The position numbers were made by a program, and so were the translations under genes. DNA of 64,000 bases from Acidimicrobiaceae bacterium (GTDB lineage: Bacteria > Actinomycetota > Acidimicrobiia > Acidimicrobiales > RAAP-2), in contig DAHUZK010000012.1 in NCBI GenBank assembly GCA_027306605.1, forward strand, positions 1 to 64,000, given 5' to 3'. Under the pieces are notes generated by a model that saw only the letters and a list, made by a program, of their open reading frames with translations, was not told the origin of the DNA and ran no database searches. Each line of letters starts with the position of its first letter. Positions within the stretch are counted from its first letter, which is position 1. Below, one piece after another: positions 8,490 to 18,470 of this stretch.

Positions 8490-8534
8490 CAAGTACTTGA
8501 CGTGAACAGTGTTCTTGTTTATGATCATTGTTCA
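8490..8534. promoter_or_regulatory. Overlapping promoter and palindromic operators between tetR and the reductase gene
   Basis: On the + strand TTGACG (8497-8502), a 17-bp spacer and TATGAT (8520-8525) form a near-consensus promoter reading toward the reductase gene. Three perfect palindromes overlap it: CAAGTACTTG (8490-8499) over the -35 box, GAACAGTGTTC (8504-8514) inside the spacer, and ATGATCAT (8521-8528) over the -10 box. TGAACA (8503) and TGTTCA (8529) also form a wider inverted repeat. Repressor binding here would block the promoter directly; the TetR protein encoded alongside is the likely ligand. Confidence 0.65.
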
Positions 8535-8542
8535 TGAGAGTG

Positions 8543-8596
8543 CTGGACCCCGAGACCGAGCTGCACCCCGAGACCGAGCTGGACCCCGAGACCGAG
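8543..8596. repeat. Three 18-bp tandem repeats in the reductase leader
   Basis: CTGGACCCCGAGACCGAG occurs three times in tandem (8543, 8561, 8579); the middle copy has one change (G to C). It lies between the promoter and the ribosome binding site AGGAGG of the reductase gene. Its frame is open from an ATG at 8534, so a DPETEL-repeat N-terminal extension cannot be fully excluded. Confidence 0.85.
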
Positions 8597-8605
8597 GAGG
8601 TCACC

Positions 8606-9079
8606 ATGAGCCCCCACCCGACTCCCGAGCAGCCCACCGCCGCCCACTACGCACGGCCCGACTGGTTCACCCGCAACGTGCTCAACCCGATCGTGCGCGG
8701 GCTGGCCCGGCTGGGCGTGAGCATCTGGGGCTCCCAGGTGCTCGAGCACCGGGGACGCTCGAGCGGCCAGCTCCACCACACACCCGTGAACCTGCTGGCC
8801 ATCGAGGGGAGCGAGTACCTGGTCGCCCCCCGGGGCGAGACCCAGTGGGTGCGCAACGTGCGCCACGCCGGCGGCCATCTGGTCCTGGTCAAGGGGCGCC
8901 GGCGCCGCCCCTGCACGGCGCGGGAGATCCCGCCCGCCGAGGCGGTCCCCGTGCTGCGCGCGTACCTGCGCCGCTGGAAGTTCGAGACCGGGATGTTCTT
9001 CGACGGCATGACGCCCGAGTCGAGCGAGGCCGAATGGGCCGCCGAGGCCGGCAAGCACCCGGTCTTCGTCCTGGCCTGA
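8606..9079 (+). CDS. Nitroreductase-family deazaflavin (F420)-dependent oxidoreductase
   Basis: A 157-residue protein of the Ddn-like split-barrel family. The signature run RGRSSGQLHHTPVN, GSEYLVAPRGETQWVRNV and HLVLVKGRRRR matches these enzymes, which use F420H2 (some bind FMN or heme) to reduce quinones, nitro compounds or enones. ATG at 8606 follows AGGAGG by five bases; an earlier in-frame ATG (8534) would add the repetitive DPETEL peptide. Divergent from and probably controlled by the TetR regulator. Substrate unknown. Confidence 0.82.
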   Translation: MSPHPTPEQPTAAHYARPDWFTRNVLNPIVRGLARLGVSIWGSQVLEHRGRSSGQLHHTPVNLLAIEGSEYLVAPRGETQWVRNVRHAGGHLVLVKGRRRRPCTAREIPPAEAVPVLRAYLRRWKFETGMFFDGMTPESSEAEWAAEAGKHPVFVLA

Positions 9080-9134
9080 GAGGCACCCACCTGGAGGCCA
9101 CCCCTCCCGGCGGGGCGACCGTGCATCGTGCATC

Positions 9135-10001
9135 ATGACGCCGATGACGTGCCCTCCCCCACCCGGGCCCGACCCCGAGGCCGAGGCCCGGGTGGCGCAG
9201 CTCGCCCTGATCGCGTTCAACCGGGCGCTCACCCGATGGAGCACCAAGGGAGCGCTCGATGAGGCCGACGGCATCGTGCTCTGCGCCGGGGGCAGCTGGA
9301 TCCCGGTGGTGGGCAACGGTGCCTTTCGCACCGATGACGACGTCGACGCCACCGAGCTCGTGGCCCGGGCCGATTCCTTCTTCGCCGGGCTGGCCCGGGG
9401 CTTCTGCGTCAAGGTTCGCGACAGTGGCCAGGACGAGGACCTGCGCCAGGCCTGCGAGGCCGCCGGGCTCACCGTCTTCGGCGAGGCATCGCCCGAGATG
9501 ATCTGCCGCGTCCGGCTCCCCGACCGCGAACCGGCGGCCGGACTCTCGGTGCGCTGGGTCGACGACGAGGCGTCCCTGGCCGATTTCGTCGCCGTCAATT
9601 CCCGGGCCTACGCCACCTACGGCATGCCGGCCGAGGTCCTCGGAGAGCTCTTCGACGACCCGGCCCAGGTCCTGGCGGACGACGCCGTCCACATCGTGGT
9701 CGTCCACCGCGATGGCGAGCCGTTGGCCACCGCGCTGATGTACGAGAGCAAGGGCACCGCCGACCTGCAGTGGGTCGGCACCGTCCCGGCCGCCCGCGGT
9801 GCGGGTCTGGGGGCGTTGGTCACGACACTGGCCACCAACCTCGCCTTCGACCGCGGCGCCTCGTCGTGCTCGCTGCAGGCCTCGCCCATGGGAGCTCCCG
9901 TGTATCTCGCCCTCGGCTACCGGATCGCCTGGCGCTACGTCGAGTACGTCCGCTGGCCGCGGCCGCCGGCCGCTCAGAGCCCGAGGAGCCCCCGCACGTA
10001 G
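9135..10001 (+). CDS. GNAT-family N-acetyltransferase
   Basis: A 288-residue protein with a GNAT acetyltransferase domain in its C-terminal half. The acetyl-CoA loop is read as VPAARGAGLGALV, followed by ASPMGAPVYLALGYRIAWRY, the usual end of the fold. The N-terminal half may be a degenerate second GNAT repeat. The acceptor is unknown. The last 28 bases overlap the 3' end of the convergent DinB gene, and the final residues (PPAAQSPRSPRT) look like run-on sequence beyond the fold. Confidence 0.8.
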   Translation: MTPMTCPPPPGPDPEAEARVAQLALIAFNRALTRWSTKGALDEADGIVLCAGGSWIPVVGNGAFRTDDDVDATELVARADSFFAGLARGFCVKVRDSGQDEDLRQACEAAGLTVFGEASPEMICRVRLPDREPAAGLSVRWVDDEASLADFVAVNSRAYATYGMPAEVLGELFDDPAQVLADDAVHIVVVHRDGEPLATALMYESKGTADLQWVGTVPAARGAGLGALVTTLATNLAFDRGASSCSLQASPMGAPVYLALGYRIAWRYVEYVRWPRPPAAQSPRSPRT

Positions 10002-10480
10002 GAGGCCTGGCCGGCGTGCTGGAGGCAGTCGTCGGCGATGCTCACCAGCCGCACCCCGCGCGTGACCGGTGGATCCCAGCGGCGGTCGACCACGTCGTCC
10101 AGCGCGGCGGGAGACAGGGACTCGAGCATCGGCCGCGTCCGGCCACTGACCTCCCCCAGGTAGCCCACCAGCACCTCGGCGCTCTCGGGCCGCACCGCCT
10201 CGACATCACGGGGACCGTGCCCGTAGCCGGTGTTGGCCGGATCGGGCTCGAGTCCGCACCGGGCCGCCCACTCGCCGCGCGTCCAGAGCTGCTCGGCGTC
10301 GAGCAGCTCGGCGACGTGGTGGTCCTGCACCCGGGTGAGGTGCCAGACCAGCCACCCGACGGAATTGGCGCCCGGCTTGGGCGTCCGGCGCAATTGCTCG
10401 GCGTCGAGGCCGTCCACCGCCTCCCCGGCCAGCGGCTCGATGCGCCCGTAGAGCTCCAGGAGAAGGGAGGAGACGTCCAT
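9974..10480 (-). CDS. DinB-family (DUF664-like) protein
   Basis: A 168-residue four-helix DinB-like protein. It shows the expected metal-ligand histidines in VGWLVWHLTRVQDHH and near the end in DDCLQHAGQASYVRG. Many actinobacterial members are mycothiol-dependent S-transferases or isomerases; which reaction this one performs cannot be told. Convergent with the acetyltransferase gene, overlapping by 28 bp. Confidence 0.82.
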   Translation of the reverse strand: MDVSSLLLELYGRIEPLAGEAVDGLDAEQLRRTPKPGANSVGWLVWHLTRVQDHHVAELLDAEQLWTRGEWAARCGLEPDPANTGYGHGPRDVEAVRPESAEVLVGYLGEVSGRTRPMLESLSPAALDDVVDRRWDPPVTRGVRLVSIADDCLQHAGQASYVRGLLGL

Positions 10481-10540
10481 GGGGGCACCTTATGCCGCCA
10501 GCGCCGGCGCGCTGACGCCGGTGCTCGAGGTCCGCCGGCG

Positions 10541-11602
10541 TCAGCGGAGATCGAAGGGCTCCCCGTCGGTTGCCGCGGAACGGTAGGCGGCGTCCACGAG
10601 ACGGTGCGCCTCGAGCGCGACGTCGAGTCCGGGCTCGGGCCTGCCCCCACCGGTCACCGCGTCCAGGAAGCCCCGGTCCGCCTCCACGTAGGCCCGTACC
10701 GCCAGGCCCACCTCGTCGTCGGCCAGCGGCAGATCGTCCACCCAGGCCGGCGACGGGCAGGCCCGCACTTCGGTGCCCTCGCTCGTCTCGATGTGCAGCG
10801 GCCCACGGAATTCGTCGTCGAGCCAGACCATGCCCTCGCGGCAGAACAGCTCGACGCGCCTGGTCGAACCCCGGCTCATGATGTCGTGCCACACGCTGGT
10901 GAGCTGCGCCTCGAGGCCTGACTCGAAGGTCAGCGACACCGAGGCCATGTCCTCGATCCCTAGATGCCCGGCGTGGTTGGCGGTGCGGGCCGTCAGGGCC
11001 GTGACCTCCCCGAAGCAGAAGCGGAGGATGTCCACGTCGTGGATCGAGTGCTCGATGAGACACCCCCCGCCGGCCTGGGTCACGTCGGCCCGCCAATCCG
11101 AGGCGTACGTGCCGCGGATCGGGAAGTACTGGTCGTCGCGGAAGACCGCCGCCATCGGGGCACCGAGCTTCCCGCCCTGCACGAGGTCGCGCAGCGCCCG
11201 GAACACCGGCGCGCTGCGCAGCACGAGCCCGCACTGGCTGAGCACGCCGGCTGCGCTCACGGCGTCGACCAGCGCCGTGGCGGCAGCCAGGTCCCGGTCG
11301 AGCGGCTTCTCGCAGAAGACCGGGGTCCCGGCGGCCACCGCCGCGTCCACGGCGCCCCGATGGGCGGACGTCGGCGTGCAGACCCACACGACGTCGCACC
11401 GCCGTGCCACCTCCGCCGGGTCGTCGACCACTGCTGCCTCGGGACCACCGACGGTCTCGGCCAGCGCGTGCGCTCGCCGCTCCCGGGGGTCGTGGACGAC
11501 CGTGACGGCGGCGTCGACGACGCCGCCGTCGATCATGGCCTTGATCCCCAGCGCATGGGCCCAGGCGATCAGGCCTGCGCCGACGAAACCGATGCGCACC
11601 AC
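10541..11602 (-). CDS. Gfo/Idh/MocA-family oxidoreductase
   Basis: A 353-residue NAD(P)-dependent oxidoreductase. The N-terminal Rossmann motif is GFVGAGLIAWAHA. It is followed by the family signature CEKPLDRDLAAATALVDA, whose Lys is catalytic. The C-terminal half is the substrate-binding alpha/beta domain with QAGGGCLIEHSIHDVDILRF. Typical substrates are sugars, inositols or their derivatives; this one is unassigned. The start is at the ATG giving MVRIGFVG. Confidence 0.9.
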   Translation of the reverse strand: MVRIGFVGAGLIAWAHALGIKAMIDGGVVDAAVTVVHDPRERRAHALAETVGGPEAAVVDDPAEVARRCDVVWVCTPTSAHRGAVDAAVAAGTPVFCEKPLDRDLAAATALVDAVSAAGVLSQCGLVLRSAPVFRALRDLVQGGKLGAPMAAVFRDDQYFPIRGTYASDWRADVTQAGGGCLIEHSIHDVDILRFCFGEVTALTARTANHAGHLGIEDMASVSLTFESGLEAQLTSVWHDIMSRGSTRRVELFCREGMVWLDDEFRGPLHIETSEGTEVRACPSPAWVDDLPLADDEVGLAVRAYVEADRGFLDAVTGGGRPEPGLDVALEAHRLVDAAYRSAATDGEPFDLR

Positions 11603-11637
11603 GCCCGGACATTAGGCGGCGGCGCCGGCCCGGCGCG

Positions 11638-12297
11638 TCAGATCCGCACGTTCGGCTCGCGTCCGCCCAGCGCGTCGACGAAGCGGGACGCCACCATGAC
11701 GAGCAGGCCGATCTCGCGGCGTTCCCGCCGCCTGATCGGGGCGGTCCTGCCCCCGCACACGGCCAGGCCCGTCTCGGGGACCGGCTCGACGAACACGCCC
11801 GATCCCGTCGTGTCGTTGGCAGGGTCGGCCCCGCTGCGGGCTCCCTCGGCGAAGGCGGCGACCCAGCGCAACGGCGGGGCGTCGCCGTGGACCTCCGTGA
11901 ACACCTCCAGAGCGTCGTCGGCCACTGCGAGCCACGAGAGGCCGAAGAGCGACATGAGGTGCCCCGTCAGCGCGTTGAGCGCCGCCGTCGGGGTGGCGGC
12001 GGCCAGGATCCCCGCCGCGGCGGCCAGCACGCCGTCCTCGCGGTCGTGCACGACGTCGGACAGCGCGGTCACCTCCTCGACTCCGGCGCCGGGCACCGTG
12101 CGCACGCATCGGCACACCGAGTCCACCACGCCGTCGCCGGACGGGAGCTCGACGACGAGTTCGTCGACGGCCACGCCGGCACCGCGTTCGAGCACCTCGA
12201 GCCCGATGACGTTGCCGCCGACGGCTCCGAGGGCGGTCGCGATGGCGCCGAGGGAGCCGGGCGCGTCGGGCAGCCAGATCCGCATCCGGGTCAGCAC
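11638..12297 (-). CDS. ACT-domain-containing protein
   Basis: A 219-residue protein with an N-terminal ACT domain (MRIWLPDAPGSLGAIATALG, followed by GGNVIGLEVLERG). ACT domains bind small ligands such as amino acids. The C-terminal half (FGLSWLAVADDALEVFTEVHG) is an uncharacterised domain also seen with this ACT domain in other actinobacteria. Starts at 12297 (GTG) or 12285 (ATG) are both possible. Possibly a regulator or amino-acid sensor. Confidence 0.7.
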   Translation of the reverse strand: MLTRMRIWLPDAPGSLGAIATALGAVGGNVIGLEVLERGAGVAVDELVVELPSGDGVVDSVCRCVRTVPGAGVEEVTALSDVVHDREDGVLAAAAGILAAATPTAALNALTGHLMSLFGLSWLAVADDALEVFTEVHGDAPPLRWVAAFAEGARSGADPANDTTGSGVFVEPVPETGLAVCGGRTAPIRRRERREIGLLVMVASRFVDALGGREPNVRI

Positions 12298-12336
12298 ACC
12301 CGACAGGCTGTCAGCCGACTGTTTCGCCTCCGTTTC

Positions 12337-12354
12337 CCCGGCGCGAACGCCGGG
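12337..12354 (-). terminator. GC-rich hairpin after mdh
   Basis: A perfect 7-bp stem, CCCGGCG/CGCCGGG, encloses a four-base loop that reads TTCG on the transcribed minus strand. It lies 12 bp past the mdh stop codon. No U tract follows, as is common in high-GC actinobacteria. Confidence 0.5.
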
Positions 12355-12365
12355 TGAAGCGGGGC

Positions 12366-13361
12366 TCAGCCGATGAGACCGAGCTGCTCGACCTCGTCGC
12401 GCTCGGCCAGGAGCTCGTCGGTCGTGATGCCGATGCGCTCGTCGGCGAAGTCGTCACGCCCGAACCCCTCGACGACGGACCAGCCGCCCTTGCCGTCCGA
12501 GGCGACGGGGAAGCCGAACTGCAGCCCCGCCGGCGCCCCGTACTGCCCGTCGCTGGCGACGGCGACCGAGAAGCAGTCGCCCTTCTCGGTCTTGGTGCGC
12601 AGCGAGACCACCGTGTCGATGGCCGCCGCGGCGGCCGAGGCGGCCGAGGAGGATCCCCGGGCGTCGATGATGGCCGCTCCGCGCTTCTGCACGGTGGTGA
12701 TGAACTCCCCCCGCAGCCAATCGTCGTCGGCGATCACCTCGGGTGCCGGACGGCCCCCGATCTTGGCGTTGGAGAAGTCGGGGAACTGCGTCGCCGAGTG
12801 GTTGCCCCAGATGGCCATGTTGGAGACGTCGCCCACGAGCACACCGGCCTTGCGGGCCAATTGCGCCTTGGCCCGGTTCTCGTCCAGGCGGGTCATGGAG
12901 AACCAGCGCTCGGCGGGCACCTCGGGTGCGTTCGATCGCGCGATCAGACAGTTGGTGTTGCAGGGATTGCCCACGACCAGGATGCGCACGTCCGAGGCGG
13001 CGTTCTCGGCGATGGCCCGTCCCTGCGGCTTGAAGATGCCGCCGTTGACGTTGAGGAGGTCACCGCGTTCCATACCGGCCTTGCGAGGCACCGACCCCAC
13101 CAGCAAGGCCCACGACGTCCCGTCGAAGGCCGTCTTGAGGTCCGAAGTGGCCACGATGTCGTGCACCAGGGGGAAGGCACCGTCGTCGATCTCCATGCAG
13201 ACGCCTTCGAGCACCTTCATCGCCGGCTCGATCTCGAGCAGACGCAGCACGATCGGCTGGTCCTCCCCGAGCAGCTGGCCCGAGGCGATGCGGAACAGGA
13301 TGGAGTAACCGATCTGGCCGCCGGCACCGGTGACGGTCACGTGGACGGGAGGCTTTGCCAT
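12366..13361 (-). CDS. mdh: Malate dehydrogenase
   Basis: A 331-residue malate dehydrogenase that converts malate and NAD to oxaloacetate. Visible are the nucleotide-binding motif [11 protein letters not shown] at the N-terminus, [14 protein letters not shown] with the active-site Asp/Arg region, and the catalytic His in [11 protein letters not shown]. It is the cytosolic-type (MDH type 2) form common in actinobacteria. It follows icd by 54 bp; the two TCA enzymes are probably co-transcribed, and a hairpin follows the gene. Confidence 0.95.
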   Translation of the reverse strand: MAKPPVHVTVTGAGGQIGYSILFRIASGQLLGEDQPIVLRLLEIEPAMKVLEGVCMEIDDGAFPLVHDIVATSDLKTAFDGTSWALLVGSVPRKAGMERGDLLNVNGGIFKPQGRAIAENAASDVRILVVGNPCNTNCLIARSNAPEVPAERWFSMTRLDENRAKAQLARKAGVLVGDVSNMAIWGNHSATQFPDFSNAKIGGRPAPEVIADDDWLRGEFITTVQKRGAAIIDARGSSSAASAAAAAIDTVVSLRTKTEKGDCFSVAVASDGQYGAPAGLQFGFPVASDGKGGWSVVEGFGRDDFADERIGITTDELLAERDEVEQLGLIG

Positions 13362-13415
13362 GGGTGGTCCTTTCGTCGGTGGCTTGAGGACGGTTCGTCG
13401 GGATTCGCCGCGCGC

Positions 13416-14612
13416 TCAGAGGCGGTCGACGACGGCGGCCGCGAACTCGGAGGTCTTGACCTCGGTCGCCCCCTTCATGAGGCGGGCGAAGTCGTAGGTC
13501 ACGACCTTGTCGGCGATGGTCGCCTCGAGCGCGTGCACGATGTCGGAGGCCGCGTTGTTCCAACCCAGGTGCTCGTACATGAGCACACCCGAGAGGAGCA
13601 CGGACCCCGGGTTCACCTTGTCCTGGCCGGCGTACTTGGGGGCCGTGCCGTGCGTGGCCTCGAACACGCCGTGGCCGGTCACGAAGTTGATGTTCGCCCC
13701 CGGGGCGATGCCGATGCCGCCGACCTGGGCCGCCAGGGCGTCGGAGAGGTAGTCACCGTTGAGGTTCGTCGTGGCGATCACGTCGAAGTCCGAGGGCCGC
13801 GTCAGCACCTGCTGCAGCGTGATGTCGGCGATGGTGTCCTTGACGAGGAGCTTGTCGCCCGGCTCGCCGTTGCAGTCGTCCCAGCCCACAGCCACGTCGG
13901 CGAACTCCTCGCGCACGAGCTCGTAGCCCCACTCGCGGAAGGCACCCTCGGTGAATTTCTGGATGTTGCCCTTGTGGACCAACGTCACCGAGTGGCGCTT
14001 GCGGTCGAGCGCGTACTCGATGGCGGCCCGGATGAGGCGCTTCGAGCCCATGGGCGAGATCGGTTTGATGCCGATACCCGACGCCTCGCGGATGGGCCAG
14101 CCCATCTGGTCGCGCAGGTAGGCGGCCAGCTGCTCGGCCTCGGGCGTGCCCGACTGCACCTCGTAGCCGGCATAGACGTCCTCGGTGTTCTCACGGAAGA
14201 TGACCATGTCGACCAGCTCGGGGTGCACGACCGGGGACGGCACGCCGCTGAACCAGCGGACCGGGCGCAGGCAGACGTAGAGGTCCAGGATCTGGCGCAA
14301 GGCGACGTTGAGCGAGCGGATACCGCCACCCACCGGCGTGGTCAGCGGGCCCTTGATGCCGATCAGGTGCGAGCGGAACGCCTCGACCGTCTCGTCGGGC
14401 AACCAGCTGCCCGTCTCGTCGAAGGCCTTCTGGCCGGCGAGGACCTCCTTCCACGCCACCGTGTGGCCGTGCTTGGCGGCCGCGGCGTCGAGGACGAGCT
14501 TGGCCGCCGGCCAGATGTCGACCCCGGTGCCGTCGCCCTCGATGAAGGGGATGATGGGCTCGTCGGGGACGACCAGGGTTCCGTCGTCGCCCATGCGGAT
14601 GAGATCTGCCAT
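13416..14612 (-). CDS. icd: NADP-dependent isocitrate dehydrogenase
   Basis: A 398-residue isocitrate dehydrogenase of the E. coli Icd type. It has [12 protein letters not shown] at the N-terminus, the substrate loop [35 protein letters not shown], and [18 protein letters not shown] for coenzyme binding. The start was placed at ATG 14612 ([10 protein letters not shown]), which matches the family; the frame stays open further upstream but there overlaps the metF region. Ribosome binding site weak. Confidence 0.93.
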   Translation of the reverse strand: MADLIRMGDDGTLVVPDEPIIPFIEGDGTGVDIWPAAKLVLDAAAAKHGHTVAWKEVLAGQKAFDETGSWLPDETVEAFRSHLIGIKGPLTTPVGGGIRSLNVALRQILDLYVCLRPVRWFSGVPSPVVHPELVDMVIFRENTEDVYAGYEVQSGTPEAEQLAAYLRDQMGWPIREASGIGIKPISPMGSKRLIRAAIEYALDRKRHSVTLVHKGNIQKFTEGAFREWGYELVREEFADVAVGWDDCNGEPGDKLLVKDTIADITLQQVLTRPSDFDVIATTNLNGDYLSDALAAQVGGIGIAPGANINFVTGHGVFEATHGTAPKYAGQDKVNPGSVLLSGVLMYEHLGWNNAASDIVHALEATIADKVVTYDFARLMKGATEVKTSEFAAAVVDRL

Positions 14613-14721
14613 GGACCGGATGCTACGGGGCGGGGCGCCGAGGTCCCAATCGACCTGGTCGGATGCCGCCATCGCCCGGAGGCGGGCCTCAGCCGGTGGC
14701 GAGATGCACGCGGTGACGGCC

Positions 14722-15591
14722 TCAGCCGGCGGCGGGACCCAGGCCGAGCGCGGCGTAGATCTCCCGGGTCGCGCTCGAGGTGTTGAAAGTGTAGAAGTGC
14801 AACCCCGGCACGCCGGCGTCGAGCAGGCGCGCGCACAGCTCGGTCGCCAGCTCCACACCTTCCTTGCGCACCGCGTCGGCCCCACCCCGCTCGTGAGCGG
14901 CACGCAGGCGCTCTTGCATCCAGGGCGGCGCGTCCGCGCCCATGGCTCCCAGCCGCCCCATGGTCGACAGGGAGGTGACGGGGAGGATTCCCGGGAGGAC
15001 CGGCGTGTCGACACCGCGCTGGCGGAGATCGCGCACGAGGTCCTCGTACTCGGCGGCCTCGAAGAAGAACTGCGTCACGCCGAAGTCGGCCAGGGCGAGC
15101 TTGGCGGCCAGGAAATCGCGGTCGCTCCGCATGTCGGCCGAGCGCGGGTGTCCCGCCGGGTGCGCCGCCACCCCGACCGAGAACCCCCCGATGGCACGGG
15201 CCAGCTCCACCAGCTCGACGGCGAAGGCCAGCTCGCCGGCCGCCGCCGCGGGGTCTTCGGGCGGGTCGCCGCCCAGAGCCATCAGGTTCTCGATGCCGGC
15301 CTTGCGCAGCGAGACCAGGATGTCGGCCAACTCCAGGCGGCTGTGGGCGACGCAGATGAGATGGGCCATCGGATTGAGGCGGGTCGTGTGCAGCATTCCC
15401 GAGACGAGGTCGAAGGTGCGCTGGCGCGACTCCGCCCCGCCGCGATAGGTCACCGAGACGAACGAGGGCTCGAGCGGTTGCAGCTCGGCGATGGTGCGCG
15501 CCAGCGTCGTGAGCTCCTTGTCGTTCTTCGGAGGGAAGAACTCGAAGGAGTAGGTCGGGCCGACCGCCAGCAGCTCGGAGATCCTGGTCAT
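14722..15591 (-). CDS. metF: Methylenetetrahydrofolate reductase
   Basis: A 289-residue MetF-type TIM barrel reducing 5,10-methylene-THF to 5-methyl-THF for methionine synthesis. Marker segments are [11 protein letters not shown] with the catalytic Glu, [25 protein letters not shown] and [11 protein letters not shown]. The start codon overlaps the stop of the upstream cupin gene by 4 bp (ATGA), so the two are translationally coupled. It lies near folD and purN/purH, which share the folate pool. Confidence 0.93.
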   Translation of the reverse strand: MTRISELLAVGPTYSFEFFPPKNDKELTTLARTIAELQPLEPSFVSVTYRGGAESRQRTFDLVSGMLHTTRLNPMAHLICVAHSRLELADILVSLRKAGIENLMALGGDPPEDPAAAAGELAFAVELVELARAIGGFSVGVAAHPAGHPRSADMRSDRDFLAAKLALADFGVTQFFFEAAEYEDLVRDLRQRGVDTPVLPGILPVTSLSTMGRLGAMGADAPPWMQERLRAAHERGGADAVRKEGVELATELCARLLDAGVPGLHFYTFNTSSATREIYAALGLGPAAG

Positions 15592-15947
15592 GTCCCGACC
15601 CGTCCGAAGTCGTCCTCGAGCCTGACGATGTCGTCCTCGCCGAAATAGGTTCCGTGCTGGACCTCGATGAGGACCACGTCGGTGTTGCCCTCGTTGGCGA
15701 TGCGGTGCGCTCCCTCCCGCGGGATGTCGATCGACTGCCCGGGCTCCAGGTGCTTCTCGACGCCGTCCAGCGTCACCGTCGGCGTGCCCGACACGATGAA
15801 CCAGTGTTCGGCCCGCTGGGAATGGCGCTGGTAGCTGAGCCGCTTGCCGGGGTGCACCACGAGGCGCTTCACCTTGTGGTCCGGTGCGTCGTCATCGAGG
15901 ACCGTGTAGTTGCCCCAGGGGCGCTCGGAGTACTCCCGTTCACGCAC
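15588..15947 (-). CDS. Cupin protein of the mannose-6-phosphate isomerase type II family
   Basis: A 119-residue single-domain cupin. HPGKRLSYQRHSQRAEHWF and GQSIDIPREGAHRIAN are the two cupin motifs with their metal-binding His and Glu. It matches the C-terminal isomerase domain of bifunctional mannose-6-phosphate isomerase/GDP-mannose pyrophosphorylase, standing alone. Stand-alone forms are common and their substrate is uncertain. It overlaps metF by 4 bp and follows folD by 18 bp. Confidence 0.82.
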   Translation of the reverse strand: MREREYSERPWGNYTVLDDDAPDHKVKRLVVHPGKRLSYQRHSQRAEHWFIVSGTPTVTLDGVEKHLEPGQSIDIPREGAHRIANEGNTDVVLIEVQHGTYFGEDDIVRLEDDFGRVGT

Positions 15948-15965
15948 GTGGCCTCCCTCAGCTCG

Positions 15966-16829
15966 TCACTTCGCCGACAGCTCTGCCGCCCGCAGTGCGT
16001 TGAGCAATAGCATTGCACGGGTCATCGGCCCGACCCCGCCGAGCCGTGGCGTGATCCACCCCGCGACCTCGGCGACGTCCTCGCGTACGTCGGGGATCAG
16101 CTTGCGGCCCTCCCAGCTCGTCCCGGCCGAGACAACCGCCGCACCGGGCTTGACCATGTCCGGCGTCACCAGGGCGGGCCGCCCGGCCGCCGCCACCACG
16201 ATGTCGGCGGTGCGCACGATGGCCGCCAGGTCCCGCTCGTCGACCCCGGTGTGGAGCATGGTCACCGCCGCGTTGAGGCCGGGCCGTTTGAGGGAGAGCA
16301 GCATGCCCAGGGGGCGGCCGATGGTCACGCCACGGCCGATGACGACGGCATGGCGCCCCTCGACGGGGACGTCGTAGGCGTGGAGCAGCTCGACGATGCC
16401 GGTGGGTGTGCAGGGCAGCTGGCCCGGGGTCCCCAGCACCAGCCGCCCCAGGTTGACCGGATGCAGCCCGTCCACGTCCTTGGCCGGGTCGACCGCCAGC
16501 AGCGCTTGTTCCTCGTCGAGACCTGCTGGCAGCGGGAGCTGCACGAGGAAGGCGCTGATCGCCGGGTCGGCGTTGAAGCGAGCGATGACGTCGAGCACTT
16601 CCCGCTGGGTTGCGCTCGCCGGCAGGTGCTCACCCACCGAGTGCATGCCGATGGCGGCGCAGTCCTCGTGCTTGAGCGCGACGTAGCGCTCGCTCGGCAC
16701 GTCGTCCCCGACGAGCACGGTGCCAAGGCCGACCCCGACGCCCTCGGCACCCAGCTGTGCGATGCGGTCGGCGACCTCGCCGCGGATACGGGCAGCGACG
16801 GATTCACCGTCGAGCAGGATCGCACCCAT
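15966..16829 (-). CDS. folD: Methylenetetrahydrofolate dehydrogenase/cyclohydrolase
   Basis: A 287-residue bifunctional FolD interconverting methylene-, methenyl- and formyl-THF and supplying formyl-THF for PurN and Pur[17 protein letters not shown] holds the catalytic Tyr and Lys, and [12 protein letters not shown] and the C-terminal [16 protein letters not shown] are conserved. The NADP loop reads GRGVTIGRP, a variant of the usual GRSxxVGxP. The ATG at 16829 has an excellent AAAGGAGG site. It lies 59 bp downstream of purH. Confidence 0.95.
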   Translation of the reverse strand: MGAILLDGESVAARIRGEVADRIAQLGAEGVGVGLGTVLVGDDVPSERYVALKHEDCAAIGMHSVGEHLPASATQREVLDVIARFNADPAISAFLVQLPLPAGLDEEQALLAVDPAKDVDGLHPVNLGRLVLGTPGQLPCTPTGIVELLHAYDVPVEGRHAVVIGRGVTIGRPLGMLLSLKRPGLNAAVTMLHTGVDERDLAAIVRTADIVVAAAGRPALVTPDMVKPGAAVVSAGTSWEGRKLIPDVREDVAEVAGWITPRLGGVGPMTRAMLLLNALRAAELSAK

Positions 16830-16855
16830 GCGCGTCGTCTCCTCCTTTCGCTCTG

Positions 16856-16890
16856 TCCTCGTCCTCGGCCTCGTCCTCGTCCTCGGCCTC
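16856..16890. repeat. 18-bp tandem duplication between purH and folD
   Basis: TCCTCGTCCTCGGCCTCG occurs twice in tandem; the second copy lacks its last base and touches the purH stop codon. It is internally a CCTCGT/CCTCGG hexamer repeat. Confidence 0.75.
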
Positions 16891-18466
16891 AGTGCCGGAA
16901 GTGGCGCTCGCCGGTGACCACCATCGCCAGCCCCGTCTCGTCGGCCGCTGCGATCACCTCGTCGTCGCGCACCGATCCTCCCGGCTGGACCACCGCGGTC
17001 ACGCCCGCCTCGACCAGGACGAGGAGTCCGTCGGGGAAGGGGAAGAACGCGTCGCTGGCTCCCGCGCCGCCCTTGGCGCGCTCTCCGGCCTTCTGCACGG
17101 CGATCTCGGCGGCCACGACGCGGGACTGCTGCCCCGCACCGACGCCCACGGCCTGGCCTGCGGTGACGACGGCGATGGCGTTCGAGGTGGTGCGCCCGCA
17201 CACGCGCCAGGCCAGCACGAGGTCTCGCCACTCCCCCTCGGAGGGCTGGCGCTTCGTCACGACGCGCCAGCGGTGGCGCGGGGTGACGAAGCCGTCGACG
17301 TCCTGGACGAGCACGCTCGCCCCGAGGCTGCGCAGCTGGCGCGTCGCCTGTTCGGGCACCGGACCCGAGAGGATGCGGGTCGCCTTGCGCCGTGCCCGCA
17401 GCGTGTCGAGTGCCTGGGGCGCATAGGACGAGGCGATGATGACGTCGGCCTGCGGTCCGGCCGCAACCGCCTCGGCGATCTCCGCCGTGACGTCGCCGCC
17501 GATGGCCACGACACCGCCGAACGCGCTGAGCGTGTCGCACTCGAGGGCGCGCTCGTACGCCGTGACCAGATCGCCGGCCACGGCGGCGCCGCACGGGTTC
17601 GCGTGTTTGATGATGGCCACTGCGACGGCTCCGGCACCTCCGTCGGACGCCAGCTCGTGGACCAGGCGCCAGGCGGCGTCGCCGTCGAAGATGTTGAGGT
17701 ACGACAACGGGCTGCCGCCGTGCTGGACCATGCCGTCCCACCAGCTCGGTGCACCGGCCACGCGGTAGCGGGCACCGCGCTGATGAGGGTTCTCCCCGTA
17801 GCGCAGCACCTCGGCCCGCTCGAGCGAGAGGTGCAGCGTCTGCGGCACGACCGCCGCCAGTTCGGCCTCTTCGGCGTCGGTGCCGCTCGCCCCCGCCAGC
17901 TCCGTGACCGGTACCGGTCCTCCCGAGTCGAGCCAGGCCACGATGGCCGCGTCGTACGACGCCGTGTGGGCGAAGGCGGCGCGGGCCAGCCGGCGACGGG
18001 TGGCGGCGGAGAGCGAGCCCGCCGCGCGCAGCTCCGCCAGGACCGCGGGGTAGTCGCCCGGCGAGGTGACGATGCCGACGTGCTCGTGGTTCTTGGCGGC
18101 GGCGCGCACCATGGCTGGGCCGCCGATGTCGATCAGCTCGACCGAGGGGTCCGAGGAGAACGGGTACAGGTTCGAAACGACCAGGTCGATGGCGGCGATG
18201 CCGTTGGCCTCGAGGTCGGCCAGGTGCTCCGGCTTGGCCCGGTCGGCCAGGATGCCGCCGTGGATCTTGGGGTGCAGGGTCTTCACTCGCCCCCCGAGCA
18301 TCTCGGGCGAGCCGGTCACGTCGGCCACTTCGGTGTGCACGACACCGGCCTCGTCGAGGCGCGCCGCGGTGTTGCCGCTGGCCACCAGCTCCCAGCCCAG
18401 CTCCGAGAGGCCCCGGGCCAGCTCGACCAGGCCCTCCTTGTCGTAGACGGACAGCAGTGCCCTCAC
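16889..18466 (-). CDS. purH: Bifunctional AICAR transformylase/IMP cyclohydrolase
   Basis: A 525-residue PurH catalysing the last two steps of IMP synthesis. The N-terminal MGS-like cyclohydrolase domain has [23 protein letters not shown] and [14 protein letters not shown]. The C-terminal transformylase domain has [14 protein letters not shown], with the catalytic Lys-His, and ends in SVRDDEV and ERHFRH. The GTG start at 18466 is preceded by GAGGAGA. It starts 4 bp past the purN stop, so the two are co-translated. Confidence 0.95.
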   Translation of the reverse strand: MRALLSVYDKEGLVELARGLSELGWELVASGNTAARLDEAGVVHTEVADVTGSPEMLGGRVKTLHPKIHGGILADRAKPEHLADLEANGIAAIDLVVSNLYPFSSDPSVELIDIGGPAMVRAAAKNHEHVGIVTSPGDYPAVLAELRAAGSLSAATRRRLARAAFAHTASYDAAIVAWLDSGGPVPVTELAGASGTDAEEAELAAVVPQTLHLSLERAEVLRYGENPHQRGARYRVAGAPSWWDGMVQHGGSPLSYLNIFDGDAAWRLVHELASDGGAGAVAVAIIKHANPCGAAVAGDLVTAYERALECDTLSAFGGVVAIGGDVTAEIAEAVAAGPQADVIIASSYAPQALDTLRARRKATRILSGPVPEQATRQLRSLGASVLVQDVDGFVTPRHRWRVVTKRQPSEGEWRDLVLAWRVCGRTTSNAIAVVTAGQAVGVGAGQQSRVVAAEIAVQKAGERAKGGAGASDAFFPFPDGLLVLVEAGVTAVVQPGGSVRDDEVIAAADETGLAMVVTGERHFRH

Positions 18467-18470
18467 GACG

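Noticed and set aside
8543-8596. CRISPR-like repeats
   Set aside because: The three copies are directly adjacent with no spacers and no cas genes nearby; they are simple tandem repeats.
12297-12360. Riboswitch upstream of the ACT-domain gene
   Set aside because: The only structure is a 7-bp hairpin oriented as a terminator for mdh.
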